From the NCBI RefSeq assembly GCF_000321415.2, contig NC_019902.2, forward strand, positions 1,736,001 to 1,800,000: 64,000 nt of DNA. Reading direction: 5' to 3'. The position numbers were made by a program, and so were the translations under genes. The first letter of the stretch is position 1. The number at the start of each line of letters is the position of its first letter. The DNA is from Thioalkalivibrio nitratireducens DSM 14787. GTDB lineage: Bacteria > Pseudomonadota > Gammaproteobacteria > Ectothiorhodospirales > Ectothiorhodospiraceae. Positions 35,306-44,655 of this stretch are shown one piece after another. The notes under the pieces were generated by a model. It saw only the letters and a program-made list of their open reading frames with translations, was not told where the DNA came from and did not search any database.

Positions 35306-35910
35306 ACCAGGCCCTCGAGGTGGAAGGCGTGGATGAAATCCTTGCGCGACAGCACGCCGACCAGCACGCCATTGCGGTCGACCACCGGCAGCCGGTTCGA
35401 GTGTTTCGCATGAAACTGCTCGACGATCCGGCTGAAGCGCGCATCGACCTCGACGGTGAGCACCGGGCTGGTCATGATCGCCGACACCGGGGTCTCGTAC
35501 AGCGAGTGCTCCAGTATGTCGGGATCGGCCAGGTATCGGTGCAGGAACTGGGTGAAAGTCGCCACGCCGAAATGACGCAGCAGGTCCGTCTCGGTCAGCA
35601 CCCCGACGACACGGCGCTTGTCGTCGAGCACCGGCAACCCCTTGAGCGCCCGTTCCGCCATGCCGTGAATGACCTCGTCGAGCAGCATGTGGGGACCGAC
35701 CGTCCAGGTCGGCTGGACCATCATCTGCCCGGCCGTGGTACAGCCGGAAAGCCGTTCCAACGCGTGCCGGAACGCGTGCTGGTACAGCTCGCGGAAGTCT
35801 CCCATGCTGATGTCGAGGTAGCCGGGAATCTCGTTCATCGCGGCCCGGATATCCTCGTCGGACAGGTCGATCTGCGTCTGCCTGGGGAATCCTGTGTCCT
35901 CGTGCAACAT
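35302..35910 (-). CDS. tandem CBS-domain protein coupled to HPP
   Basis: The protein has 202 residues from ATG 35910 (GGGAGAAAC ribosome site); an in-frame GTG at 36045 would add 45 residues. Two CBS motifs are seen: VGPHMLLDEVIHGMAE...LPVLDDKRRVVGVLTETDLLR and VEVDARFSRIVEQF...LPVVDRNGVLVGVLSRKDFI. CBS pairs bind adenine nucleotides and gate transporters. Coupling suggests it regulates the HPP channel. Confidence 0.88.
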   Translation of the reverse strand: MLHEDTGFPRQTQIDLSDEDIRAAMNEIPGYLDISMGDFRELYQHAFRHALERLSGCTTAGQMMVQPTWTVGPHMLLDEVIHGMAERALKGLPVLDDKRRVVGVLTETDLLRHFGVATFTQFLHRYLADPDILEHSLYETPVSAIMTSPVLTVEVDARFSRIVEQFHAKHSNRLPVVDRNGVLVGVLSRKDFIHAFHLEGLV

Positions 35911-36650
35911 GTTTCTCCCGATCGCATTTAGCCTGAATCTGGTCGGCGCCTGCAGCTCGGTCAGTGCGGCATCGGGTGCGGAATCTCGGTCGGCTGGAGC
36001 TGCACCGAGAATCTGCGGGCGGATGACCAATTCCTTGCGTGACACTCAGGATATCGATCACCCTAGGATATGACAAACGAATTTTATCTGTGCTTGATAT
36101 TCGACAATTCGATGCTTGAGGTCGCAGATCCCGCACATCACTTGCCATTTCGTGCCCGGTGGGGAGCCCGCCTCGCGGCCGCTGCTCAGGCACTGGACAA
36201 CTGCCGAGCCCGTGACCGTTCGCGCGTTCGCACACAATTCTTTCCTTCCCTCAGAGAGTGCTCATCAATGCGCCATCGCGACGAGCGCAGGCTTTAGCCG
36301 CGCGTGCAGCGCGGCGGGACGCGGTGATCCATAAGGCACGGATGTTGCCTTCTGCGACTGGATTACTCGCTGCGCTTGCCCTGCGGGCCAGCCTGCGACT
36401 GTTCAATTCAACGCGCTACGCGCGTAAGACCTGCGCCTCGCTCGCAATGACGAACCCCTTTGTTCAGCGTTTCCCTCACGGATTTCCATGCCCCGGTGGG
36501 CAATTTTTCTTGCAACCGAATTGCGCCAGAGCAGCGGAGCACGCCTGTCGACAGATCAACCCAACCAATCCCTGATGGAAATCTTGATCCAACCGGCCTT
36601 ACCATCACTGTTCCCGATATCACCGCACCCACAGTTCACACGGAGAGGGC
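35911..36650. other. non-coding stretch upstream of the CBS-HPP operon and LysR gene
   Basis: About 740 bp without a supported gene, apart from the possible 45-residue N-terminal extension of the CBS protein (to 36045). It is more AT-rich around 36060-36120, which suits a promoter, and contains chromosomal-repeat-like sequence around 36290-36460 (TTTAGCCGCGCGTGCAGCGC; CCTCGCTCGCAATGACG). Confidence 0.5.
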
Positions 36651-37493
36651 ATGGAAACCGAACAGATCCGGACCTTTCTCGCGGTTGCGGCACACGGCAG
36701 CTTCGTCGACGCCGCGTCGCGGCTGCATGTCACACAGTCCACGGTGAGCACCCGCATCCAGGGGCTGGAACATTACCTGGGCGTCCGCCTGTTCGTTCGC
36801 AACCGGTCCGGTGCCACGCTGACCCCGGCAGGGCGCCAGCTCCTGCGGCATGCGAAAGCCCTGATGCTGACGCTCGAACAGGCGCGTCACGACGTCGGGC
36901 TGCCAAGCCGGTTCACCAGCTCGATCAGCATCGGCGCGCGCATTGCCCTTTGGGAAGGCTACCTGCCGGCCTGGGTCGGACACATGCGCCGGATTGCTCC
37001 CGAGCTTTCCATACGCACCGAGATCGGCTTCGAGGAAGACCTGATGCGCCGGGCGGTGGAGGGGACGCTGGACCTCGCTCTGATGTACACCCCGCAGCAC
37101 AGCCCCGGGCTCCACGTCGAGCACCTGTTCGACGAGAAGCTGGTGCTGCTGAGCACGGACCCGGAGCAACGCCAGCTCGACGAGAACTACGTGCACGTCG
37201 ACTGGGGACCGGCGTTCTTCGCCCAGCACAGCGCAAGCTTCCCCGACACCGAACGGCCGGCATTGACCGCGAACATCGGCTGGCTGGGGCTGCAGATCAT
37301 TCTCGAGAACGGCGGATCCTGCTTCGTTCCCGAACGCATGGCCGCGCCCCGGATCGCCGCTGGCGAGCTGTTCATCCCGCCTGGAAGTCCCCGCTTCAGC
37401 CTCCCTGCCTACGTGGTCTACGCACTCGACAGCGATTCCCCGATGCTGCAGCCCGCGCTCGAGGGCCTGCGGGAGCTCTGCGCCAGCTACTGA
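36651..37493 (+). CDS. LysR-family transcriptional regulator
   Basis: The protein has 280 residues, slightly short for LysR. The winged HTH is at the N-terminus (TFLAVAAHGSFVDAASRLHVTQSTVSTRIQGLEHYLG). An effector domain follows from ~residue 90 (SISIGARIALWEGYLP, MRRAVEGTLDLALMY). No adjacent divergent target is obvious. A DGC-domain gene lies convergent downstream. Confidence 0.92.
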   Translation: METEQIRTFLAVAAHGSFVDAASRLHVTQSTVSTRIQGLEHYLGVRLFVRNRSGATLTPAGRQLLRHAKALMLTLEQARHDVGLPSRFTSSISIGARIALWEGYLPAWVGHMRRIAPELSIRTEIGFEEDLMRRAVEGTLDLALMYTPQHSPGLHVEHLFDEKLVLLSTDPEQRQLDENYVHVDWGPAFFAQHSASFPDTERPALTANIGWLGLQIILENGGSCFVPERMAAPRIAAGELFIPPGSPRFSLPAYVVYALDSDSPMLQPALEGLRELCASY

Positions 37494-37881
37494 TCGGGGC
37501 TGCAGGCCGCGCCCATCGACCCCGCACACGCCGCCCCACCCGATATCGTCGCCCGTAGCGTGAAATCCAGCCACGGAAGAGCACGGAAATCACGGAAGAT
37601 GAAACGGATCAAATCCTTTTTCCGTGTCTGTCCGTGCTTTCCGTGGCTCGCCTTTTCATCTTGCAGGGTGGCCGCTGGCCATGACAGTTGACGTGAAACA
37701 ACACGACTGGTTTCCGAAGCGACGGGTAGGGCGGAAGAGCGCAGCGTCATCCGCCGTGCGACGTTCGGAGCGGCGTAGCGCCCGCGGCACCCCTGGTGCT
37801 CGATGGCGGATGACGGCCTTCGGCCTGTCCCGCCCGCCGCTGTCATGCTTCGGGATCCCTCGCGCCCGAGGCCATGGAGGG
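37494..37881. repeat. inverted repeat and palindromic repeat between lysR and DGC genes
   Basis: Two structures fill this gap. CCACGGAAGAGCACGGA (from 37571) pairs imperfectly with TCCGTGCTTTCCGTGG (to 37645), a terminator-like hairpin; similar TTCCGTG-rich sequence occurs near 17850. A member of the TAGGGCGGAA...CCGCCC palindromic family covers 37727-37837. Confidence 0.6.
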
Positions 37882-38262
37882 TCAGGAGTCGAGCGCCGCG
37901 ATCCTCTCGGCAAGCTCTGCGACCACATGCTCCGCATCGGCTTCGGAATAGCGCAGCCCCCGGCGTTTTCGGTAGCCCCGCTCGTACAGCCGGACGTGCT
38001 CGGACGGCTGTACGCCGACGCGTTCCAGACTCGCTAGCACGCAGTGCAGACGACAGCCGTCGATCGCCATGATCGGGCGCCCCGAGCGTGCAGTCTTGAC
38101 CAGTGCCGGCACGCCGCCGCCGACGCCCGCGATGCACGACATCTCCGCGACCCCGGCATGGTCCAGCCGCAGAGCGGCCTCATTGGCAAGCTGTGCCACG
38201 TCCGAGCAACCCGAGCAGGAATAGACCAGCACCCGTGGCTTCGCATCTCTTTTCGCGTTCAA
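37882..38262 (-). CDS. DGC-domain putative zinc-binding protein
   Basis: The protein has 126 residues from ATG 38262. The N-terminal CSGCSDVAQLANEAALRL and the central AIDGCRLHC match the DGC domain, a small protein with conserved metal-binding Cys residues. Such genes often neighbour sulfur or selenium metabolism genes. Function is not established. It is convergent with lysR and divergent from the cytochrome gene upstream of dsrA. Confidence 0.85.
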   Translation of the reverse strand: MNAKRDAKPRVLVYSCSGCSDVAQLANEAALRLDHAGVAEMSCIAGVGGGVPALVKTARSGRPIMAIDGCRLHCVLASLERVGVQPSEHVRLYERGYRKRRGLRYSEADAEHVVAELAERIAALDS

Positions 38263-38513
38263 GGCTCCTCCCCCGTTCCCAAAACGTGCATCATCGAACT
38301 ACTTGGACGGCCACAGCCATCTGCCCCCGCTGACACGCTGGCACTAGAGCTGCATGCAAGGTCAGGAGTCCGTACCGGCAGACCTTTTACGTCACCGCAG
38401 CCACCCGGCCGTGATCGAGCGCACCGCCTTGCCTGAACCACCCGCTCCGGCTACCTTCATGGTACATGGCCGCCTCCACCCTCGATGTGCCCGCCTCCAG
38501 GGAGACAGGATCG

Positions 38514-38924
38514 ATGAATCGAAACGAAACGACCCTGCCGCACCGCTCACCGCGCACTGTGCTGAACGCGGTTGGCATCACCCTCGCGGGTGCCGTGCTC
38601 GTCATTGGCTGCGGCGAGCGGGTCGTCAGCTTCAGCGCCGACGTGAAGCCGATCCTCGACAAGCGCTGCGTCGAATGCCACGTTCCGGGCGAGCCAGGAT
38701 ACGAAGCCAGCGGTCTCGAGCTCACGAGTTACGCCGCGCTGATGGCTGGCACCCGGTACGGCCCCATCGTCGAGCCAGGCGATCCGCTGATCAGTGTGCT
38801 GAACCAACTGGTGGAAGGCCGCGCGGATCCCTCGATCGCGATGCCGCATGGCGGCCAGCGGCTTCCCGACTCCGAGATCGCCACTCTGCGCGACTGGGTC
38901 GCACAAGGCGCCCGCGACAACTGA
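38514..38924 (+). CDS. c-type cytochrome lipoprotein
   Basis: The protein has 136 residues from ATG 38514 (GGAGACAGG ribosome site). A hydrophobic signal ends in the lipobox LVIGC, so the protein should be anchored to a membrane and face the periplasm. One haem site CVECH lies near residue 55, and an AMPHGGQRLP segment offers a Met axial ligand near residue 118. It resembles single-haem domains annotated as planctomycete-type cytochrome c. Its place upstream of dsrAB suggests periplasmic electron transfer. Confidence 0.8.
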   Translation: MNRNETTLPHRSPRTVLNAVGITLAGAVLVIGCGERVVSFSADVKPILDKRCVECHVPGEPGYEASGLELTSYAALMAGTRYGPIVEPGDPLISVLNQLVEGRADPSIAMPHGGQRLPDSEIATLRDWVAQGARDN

Positions 38925-39409
38925 CGGCTCGCCAGAGACGAGCAATCCCTCCCGGCCGCACCACCGAAGTACCTCAACACCATCCGGCGGACGCGAAAGA
39001 CCTGCGCGTCGCACCCTTGCTCCCACGCTGGCATGAGCCAGGCAACCCCAGAGGCGTACCTGGCTGAACCGTCGATTGCGGTCCGTCCGCCATCGTTTGC
39101 CTCGCCTTTCAACAGGGCAGCGCCAGGCATGCCCCCTTTGGTTTTCTCAGGCCCACGCGATAACGCCGACCGATCACATCGAGTCTATCCGGATCACTGA
39201 TTCATTTTCTCAATCCTTGCAACATGACTTGCCGATAATGACGTGTTGCAAAGCGCTCAATGAGTACGCGTGGTACCTCCATCTGGCTATGCACACCGGG
39301 AAATGGATGCAGGAACTCACACTGTTAAGGTAGACGGGACCACACACCGGCATCAATCCGGTCTCTACACGTGCCTGGCAGGGCCCTGACTACAACGACG
39401 GAGTGACCC
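38925..39409. promoter_or_regulatory. dsrA upstream region with inverted repeat
   Basis: No gene is supported in this 485-bp stretch. It is AT-richer than its surroundings around 39180-39260. A perfect 8-bp inverted repeat, TTGCAACA (39217-39224) and TGTTGCAA (39244-39251), lies about 160 bp before dsrA and could be an operator. GGAGTGA precedes the dsrA ATG. Confidence 0.45.
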
Positions 39410-40642
39410 ATGGCAAAGAAACACGAAACGCCCAATCTCGACCAGTTGGAGAGTGGCCCATGGCCAAGCTTCGTCACGGGCCTGAAGCGGCTCGCCGAAC
39501 GCAGCGACATGATCGGCGATGTCCTCGGGCAGCTCGAACACTCCTACCAGACTCGCAAGGGCTACTGGAAAGGCGGCACCCTCACCGTGCGCGGCTACGG
39601 CGGCGGCGTGATCCCGCGCTTTTCGGAAGTGGCTGACCAGTTCCCCGATGCGGCCGAGTTCCACACCCTGCGCATCATGCCGGCCCCCGGAATGCACTAC
39701 AATACGGACATCCTGCGCAAGCTCTGCGATGTCTGGGACGAGCATGGGTCCGGCCTGCTCGCACTGCACGGCCAGAGCGGTGACATGATGTTCCAGGGTG
39801 CCCGCTCGGAACAGGTCCAGCCCGCGTTCGATGCGATCAACGAGCTGGGGTTCGACCTCGGCGGAGCCGGACCGTCGGTGCGCACTTCCATGTCCTGCGT
39901 CGGTAGCGCACGTTGTGAACATTCCTGTTACAGCGAAGCGAACGCGCATCGAAAAGTGATGAACTCGTTCGTTGACGATCTGCACCGTCCCTCGCTTCCC
40001 TACAAGTTCAAGTTCAAGTTTTCGGGCTGCCCGAACGATTGCATGAACTCGATCCAACGCGCCGACATGGCGGTGATCGGAACCTGGCGCGACGATATCC
40101 AGGTCAAGCAGGACGAAGTGCGCAAGTTCGTGCAGGAGCGCGGTCGGCATGAAGTCATCGACAACGTCATCACCCGCTGTCCCACGCGCTGCATCACGCT
40201 GAAGGACGATGACACGATCGAGATCGACAACCGCAACTGCGTGCGCTGTATGCACTGCATCAACGTGATGACCAAGGCGCTCTCACCGGGCCAGGACCGC
40301 GGTGCGACGATTCTCGTCGGTGGCAAGCGGACGCTGAAGATCGGTGACCTGTTCGGCACCGTGATCGTACCGTTCATGAAACTCGACACCGAGGAAGACC
40401 TCGACCGGCTGGTCGCACTGGGCGAAAGCATCATCGACTTCTGGGCCGAGAACGGGCTCGAGCACGAGCGCTGCGGCGAAATGATCGACCGGATCGGGCT
40501 CGCCAACTTCCTCGAGGGCATCGGCCTCGATGTGGATCCGTCGATGATCGTGCACCCACGCACCAGCTCCTACATCCGTACGGACAAGTGGGACGAAGAA
40601 GCCGAAAAATGGCGCGCCCGCCAGGCCGAAGGCGCGGCCTGA
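39410..40642 (+). CDS. dsrA: reverse-type dissimilatory sulfite reductase alpha subunit
   Basis: The protein has 410 residues. The sirohaem-[4Fe-4S] ligands appear as C163-X5-C169 and C207-X3-C211 (CVGSARC, SGCPNDC). A ferredoxin domain with CPTRC and NCVRCMHC follows. The overall sequence is of the sulfur-oxidiser type. With DsrB it forms an alpha2beta2 enzyme in the cytoplasm that oxidises DsrC-bound sulfur to sulfite. It starts a transcription unit after a regulatory gap. The usual downstream dsrEFHC genes are absent here. Confidence 0.95.
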   Translation: MAKKHETPNLDQLESGPWPSFVTGLKRLAERSDMIGDVLGQLEHSYQTRKGYWKGGTLTVRGYGGGVIPRFSEVADQFPDAAEFHTLRIMPAPGMHYNTDILRKLCDVWDEHGSGLLALHGQSGDMMFQGARSEQVQPAFDAINELGFDLGGAGPSVRTSMSCVGSARCEHSCYSEANAHRKVMNSFVDDLHRPSLPYKFKFKFSGCPNDCMNSIQRADMAVIGTWRDDIQVKQDEVRKFVQERGRHEVIDNVITRCPTRCITLKDDDTIEIDNRNCVRCMHCINVMTKALSPGQDRGATILVGGKRTLKIGDLFGTVIVPFMKLDTEEDLDRLVALGESIIDFWAENGLEHERCGEMIDRIGLANFLEGIGLDVDPSMIVHPRTSSYIRTDKWDEEAEKWRARQAEGAA

Positions 40643-40700
40643 CCGGCCCGAGCGGCGGTACACCATATCCCATTGGGTTCCAGATCAGGAGTCGAACATC

Positions 40701-41777
40701 ATGTCAGAACAGCAATTCCGTCAGGCGATCGAGAGCGGCGTCCCAGACGCGTTCCCTTACATGCACCCGCTGATGGCCAAGAACTACGGCCAGTGGGACT
40801 GGCACGACCGGCCGCGGCCGGGCGTTTTGCACCACGTTGCGAAGAACGGGGACGAAATCTGGACGGTGCGTGCCGGCACCCAGCGTCAGATGGATACCGG
40901 CACGATCCGCAAGCTCTGCGCAATCGCCGACGAGTACGCCGAGGGGCACGTCCGCTTCACGATCCGCAGCAACATCGAGTTCATGGTGAGCAGCGCGGCT
41001 CAGGTCGACCCGCTGGTCGCGAAGCTCGAGCAGGAAGGCTTCCCGGTCGGCGGCACCGGCAACTCGGTGTCGATGATCTCGCACACGCAGGGGTTTCTGC
41101 ACTGCGATATTCCCGCCACCGATGCCTCCGGCGTGGTGAAGTCGCTGATGGATGAGCTGTACGACGAGTTCGTGAATGAACGCATGCCCAACCGCGTGCG
41201 CATCTCCACCTCGTGCTGCCAGATCAACTGTGGCGGCCAGGCCGACATCTCGGTCAACGTGCAACACACGAAGCCGCCGAAAATCAGGCATGACCTCGTC
41301 GCCGGCGTCTGCGAACGCCCCGCGGTCGTCGCACGCTGCCCGGTTGCGGCGATCCGGCCGGCGCTGGTGAACGGGCAACCGACGCTCGAAGTGGACGAGC
41401 GCAAATGCATCTGCTGCGGCGCCTGCTTCCCGCCCTGCCCGCCGATGCAGATCAACGATCCCGAGCATTCCAAGCTCGCGATCTGGATCGGTGGCAAGAA
41501 CTCGAACGCGCGCTCCCGCCCGAGCTTCCAGAAGCTGGTCGCCGCCGGTCTGCCCAACAACCCCCCCCGCTGGCCGGAAGTCTCCGCGCTGGTAAAGAAG
41601 ATTCTCCGCGTCTACCAGGAAGATGCGAGGGACTGGGAACGGCTGGGCGAATGGGTGGAGCGCATCGGCTGGCCGCGGTTCTTCGAGCTGACCGGCCTGC
41701 CGTTCACGCGCTTTCACGTCGACACCTGGACCGGAGCCCGCTATACCTTTAACCATTCCACGCACATCCGGTTCTAG
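40701..41777 (+). CDS. dsrB: reverse-type dissimilatory sulfite reductase beta subunit
   Basis: The protein has 358 residues. The DsrB Cys pattern is intact: a Cys in GFLHCDIPATDASG and the CCQINC triad in RISTSCCQINCGGQ. A ferredoxin domain KCICCGACFPPCPP follows, and the C-terminus HSTHIRF is typical. NVQHTKPPKIRHDLVAGVCERPAVVARCP fits oxidative-type DsrB. The 58-bp spacing from dsrA indicates co-transcription. Confidence 0.95.
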   Translation: MSEQQFRQAIESGVPDAFPYMHPLMAKNYGQWDWHDRPRPGVLHHVAKNGDEIWTVRAGTQRQMDTGTIRKLCAIADEYAEGHVRFTIRSNIEFMVSSAAQVDPLVAKLEQEGFPVGGTGNSVSMISHTQGFLHCDIPATDASGVVKSLMDELYDEFVNERMPNRVRISTSCCQINCGGQADISVNVQHTKPPKIRHDLVAGVCERPAVVARCPVAAIRPALVNGQPTLEVDERKCICCGACFPPCPPMQINDPEHSKLAIWIGGKNSNARSRPSFQKLVAAGLPNNPPRWPEVSALVKKILRVYQEDARDWERLGEWVERIGWPRFFELTGLPFTRFHVDTWTGARYTFNHSTHIRF

Positions 41778-41808
41778 GCCGCGTCCCGGACGCGCCAGCC
41801 CTGTAACC

Positions 41809-41835
41809 CCCCTCCCGGTCCCCGGCCGGGAGGGG
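41809..41835. terminator. GC-rich hairpin after dsrB
   Basis: CCCCTCCCGG pairs with CCGGGAGGGG around a 7-base loop. No T-run follows, so partial termination or mRNA processing between dsrAB and the haem-protein genes is as likely as full termination. Confidence 0.5.
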
Positions 41836-41896
41836 CGCAGCGCCAGTTCCGACCGGCGCCTGAACGGAAGGGCCCGAAGGCCCAAGGAGGTCGTCC

Positions 41897-43294
41897 ATGC
41901 TCCGGCGCCGATCCGCGCTGCTCGCCGTCTCCCTGCTGTTCGTGGGCGTGATGCTCCTGTCGCTGTACGTGCACGGGACTGGCGTGGTCCACAACGATCC
42001 GGAGCGGAACATCTGGATTCCGGAACGGTTGACCGTCCCGCTGCAGCTTCAGGTTGCGTTCAACGAAGAGGAAATCCTTTTCCGTTACCGCTGGCCGGCG
42101 GACCGTCCGCACCGCTTCGCCGACCTGCTGCACTACACCGACGGCCGCTGGCAGCGCGTTGACCGCCCCCCGGTCGGTCCGGATCCGCACGGCCTGACCG
42201 AAGATCGCCTGACGATGATGGTCGACGACGGCAGCGTGCCCGAATTCCAGCGTTACGGCGGCTACATCACGGTCGGCGCCGACATGCGCGACTTCACGCG
42301 CCACGATCCCGCCCTCGGCGAAGACGACGGATACCGGCGCAAGTACCTCCCTGCGACCCGAACCGACGCGAACGACTGGTACTCGATCGCCGATGCCGCC
42401 ACGCTGGACGGCCTGCACGGCGCCGGCTATTTCCTCGATCTCTGGCATTGGCGGGCGCAGCTGTCGAACCCGATCGGCCGCTCGGACGACCAGCACATCT
42501 CCTGGTACCGTCTCTACGACTCGGGCGACGGGCCGTTCACCAGCAACTGGGACGGCACGGCTGAGCAGCCACGGCTGATGTTCGACCCGGAGCGCACCGG
42601 CATCCGTGCGCTACGCTGGGAGGACGTGACCTCCGGCCGCACCGACGACGCCACACCCTACTACCTTGAAGAGCAATCCGCGGTCCGGTTCGATTCCCGG
42701 CACGAGTGGCGCGAAGGCACCGTGATCCCGGGCCAGGTCCTGCGCGAACCGACCGGGGCGCGCGCCGCGATCCGCGTCCAGGGTGAAGGCCGCTGGGCCG
42801 ACGGGCATTGGGACGTGACGCTGCGCCGCGCCCTCGATACCGGCTACCCCCTGGAAGACAAGATCCTGCATCCGAAAGGCATCTACGATGTCGCGGTCGC
42901 GGTGCACCGGGACGGGACCGCGAGCCGCTGGCACTACGTGTCGATGCCGCTGCAGATCGGGCTCGAGCGGCCCGCGGAATGGGTCGCGACCCGATTCGAC
43001 GGCGAGCTACCGGACTGGGATCGCGTCGACGTTCGCGAGATCACCCTGTTTTACCCCGGCCAGGTCAGCTGGCCGCGGCTGACCAGCGAGATCCACGCCG
43101 GCGCACCCTACATCGCGGAGGGCGTGCCGGTGAAATTCCGGCACAAGGAGGCACAGCTCGCACAGTACGGAGTCGAGATCGAGTTCGAAAACGAGATCCG
43201 CCGGCAATGGTGGATCAGCCTCGTGGCCGGCCTGTTGCTGATCGCCAGTTTCGTGCTTTCGGTCAGCCTGATTCTCGGCCGCGACAGGAGCTGA
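41897..43294 (+). CDS. ethylbenzene-dehydrogenase-type haem-binding protein
   Basis: The protein has 465 residues with ribosome site AAGGAGG. An N-terminal membrane anchor (residues ~5-25) and a C-terminal helix (~435-455) bracket a large periplasmic beta-rich domain. Sequence features (FRYRWP, HWRAQLSNPIGRSDDQH, WDVTLRRAL) match the EB_dh haem-b domain found as the gamma subunit of DMSO-reductase-type periplasmic enzymes and in tethered cytochromes. No CXXCH is present. It is the first of three genes after dsrB, spaced 4 bp from the next, and probably carries electrons at the periplasmic face. Confidence 0.75.
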   Translation: MLRRRSALLAVSLLFVGVMLLSLYVHGTGVVHNDPERNIWIPERLTVPLQLQVAFNEEEILFRYRWPADRPHRFADLLHYTDGRWQRVDRPPVGPDPHGLTEDRLTMMVDDGSVPEFQRYGGYITVGADMRDFTRHDPALGEDDGYRRKYLPATRTDANDWYSIADAATLDGLHGAGYFLDLWHWRAQLSNPIGRSDDQHISWYRLYDSGDGPFTSNWDGTAEQPRLMFDPERTGIRALRWEDVTSGRTDDATPYYLEEQSAVRFDSRHEWREGTVIPGQVLREPTGARAAIRVQGEGRWADGHWDVTLRRALDTGYPLEDKILHPKGIYDVAVAVHRDGTASRWHYVSMPLQIGLERPAEWVATRFDGELPDWDRVDVREITLFYPGQVSWPRLTSEIHAGAPYIAEGVPVKFRHKEAQLAQYGVEIEFENEIRRQWWISLVAGLLLIASFVLSVSLILGRDRS

Positions 43295-43298
43295 TGCA

Positions 43299-43880
43299 AT
43301 GGGTCCCTATCACGCATTGATGGTGCACTTTCCGGTGGCGTTCTGGACCGCCGCAGCCGTGATTCTCATCGTCCGCGCGCTGTCGCAAGGACCGCTGGCC
43401 AAGGCCTTTGACCGAGTGCTGGTGCCGTTCCTGGTGCTCGGCGTGATCACCGGCGTGCTCGCCTACGCGATCGGCCTGATGGTCTGGCCGCCCGACACGC
43501 TGCAGACCACCCCGCTCGGGCGCAACCACATGATGGCGGCGACCTGGTCGCTGTTCTACTGGGCCGCCGTGCTGGTGCTGCGCTGGTGGGCCGGCGAACG
43601 GGTCTGGGACGGGCTGCTCAACCGCCTGATCATGCTCGGCCTGGGCGCGCTGGGCGCGGGACTGCTGACCATCACCGGCACGCTGGGCGGCCACCTCCAC
43701 GGCGCCCCTACCTACCTCAGTGACATCCTGCGCGAGGTCGGCTGGGAGGTCTACGCGACCTTCTATTTCCCGAGCTGGGTTTTCGTGGTCCAGGCCATCG
43801 TCGTGGTTGCGATGCTGGCCATCGCAATCCTCGCCCGCCGGGCGCCAGCAGGCACCCCGTTCAGGGAGGCTGACCGATGA
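43299..43880 (+). CDS. DUF2231-like integral membrane protein
   Basis: The protein has 193 residues and about five hydrophobic helices. It begins MGPYHALMVHFPVAFWTAAAV; the H-x(4-5)-HFP motif at the first helix is typical of DUF2231-type membrane proteins, which are suspected haem or electron-transfer partners. Further His residues (GGHLHGAP) could bind haem. The stop overlaps the ATG of the triheme cytochrome (ATGA). Confidence 0.75.
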   Translation: MGPYHALMVHFPVAFWTAAAVILIVRALSQGPLAKAFDRVLVPFLVLGVITGVLAYAIGLMVWPPDTLQTTPLGRNHMMAATWSLFYWAAVLVLRWWAGERVWDGLLNRLIMLGLGALGAGLLTITGTLGGHLHGAPTYLSDILREVGWEVYATFYFPSWVFVVQAIVVVAMLAIAILARRAPAGTPFREADR

Positions 43881-44191
43881 AAACCGCCGTGTTCCTGTCC
43901 CTGCTCGCCCTGCTCGCCACCGTTGCCGGTCCCCTACAGGCGGTGCCGCCGGGCCTGACGCTCGACTTCCTGAACGACGACGCGGGCGACGTGACCTTCT
44001 CTGGCACCACCCACGCCGACGCCGATCTGCGCTGCGCAAACTGTCACCTGTCGATCTTCGACGTCAGCCGCTCCGCGCGCATCAGCCGCGCCGACCACCG
44101 CAGCGACCAATTCTGCTTCGGCTGCCACGACGGCGAGACCGCATTCGCAGCCCGCGGGAATTGCGACAGCTGCCACCAGGACGATTGGTGA
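43877..44191 (+). CDS. small periplasmic triheme cytochrome c
   Basis: The protein has 104 residues with a signal peptide (cleavage expected near residue 22, after LQA). Three haem-binding CXXCH sites are seen: CANCH, CFGCH and CDSCH, with additional His for axial ligation, as in c7-type cytochromes. Coupling to the DUF2231-like gene and the proximity of dsrAB suggest a membrane-to-periplasm electron chain. Confidence 0.85.
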   Translation: MKTAVFLSLLALLATVAGPLQAVPPGLTLDFLNDDAGDVTFSGTTHADADLRCANCHLSIFDVSRSARISRADHRSDQFCFGCHDGETAFAARGNCDSCHQDDW

Positions 44192-44655
44192 GTTGCCGGG
44201 TGTTCCCCGGAAAGGTTGTGCCGATGATGAAGTCACCCAATATTGCCTGCGCCGTGCGCCGCCGAGTGGCGCCTGAAGCGCGTCGGAGAACTCCTGCGCC
44301 CCTTGTCGCGTACCCGCGCTCGGTGAACATCCTCTCTACCGCACAGATCCGGCCGGCGCACGGACTGCCAGATGATGTGGTGCCCAGGGGGTTTTCCCGC
44401 AGACTGACCAGACTCGGACGCTCCACAGGTAGCGTAGGTTGTGCCGGCAGGCACAACAGAGGCGGGGACCAGGTCCGGATACCGGCCCCGGCTGCGTGCC
44501 GGGCCCGAATGTCACGTGGTAACGGAAAGCGGGTCAAACGTGCTCCCTACCCGCTTTAGCTTTCGCGGCTCATACGTCGCTCAGGGCCTTGATGATCTCG
44601 CTGCCAAGCTACCGGGTACCCAAGGGATCCCCCTTGCTGCTCAGCTCGTTGGAGT
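44192..44655. other. non-coding gap between triheme cytochrome and YkgJ genes
   Basis: I see no supportable gene here. The short open frames lack ribosome sites and known motifs. The genes on either side converge. Confidence 0.5.
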
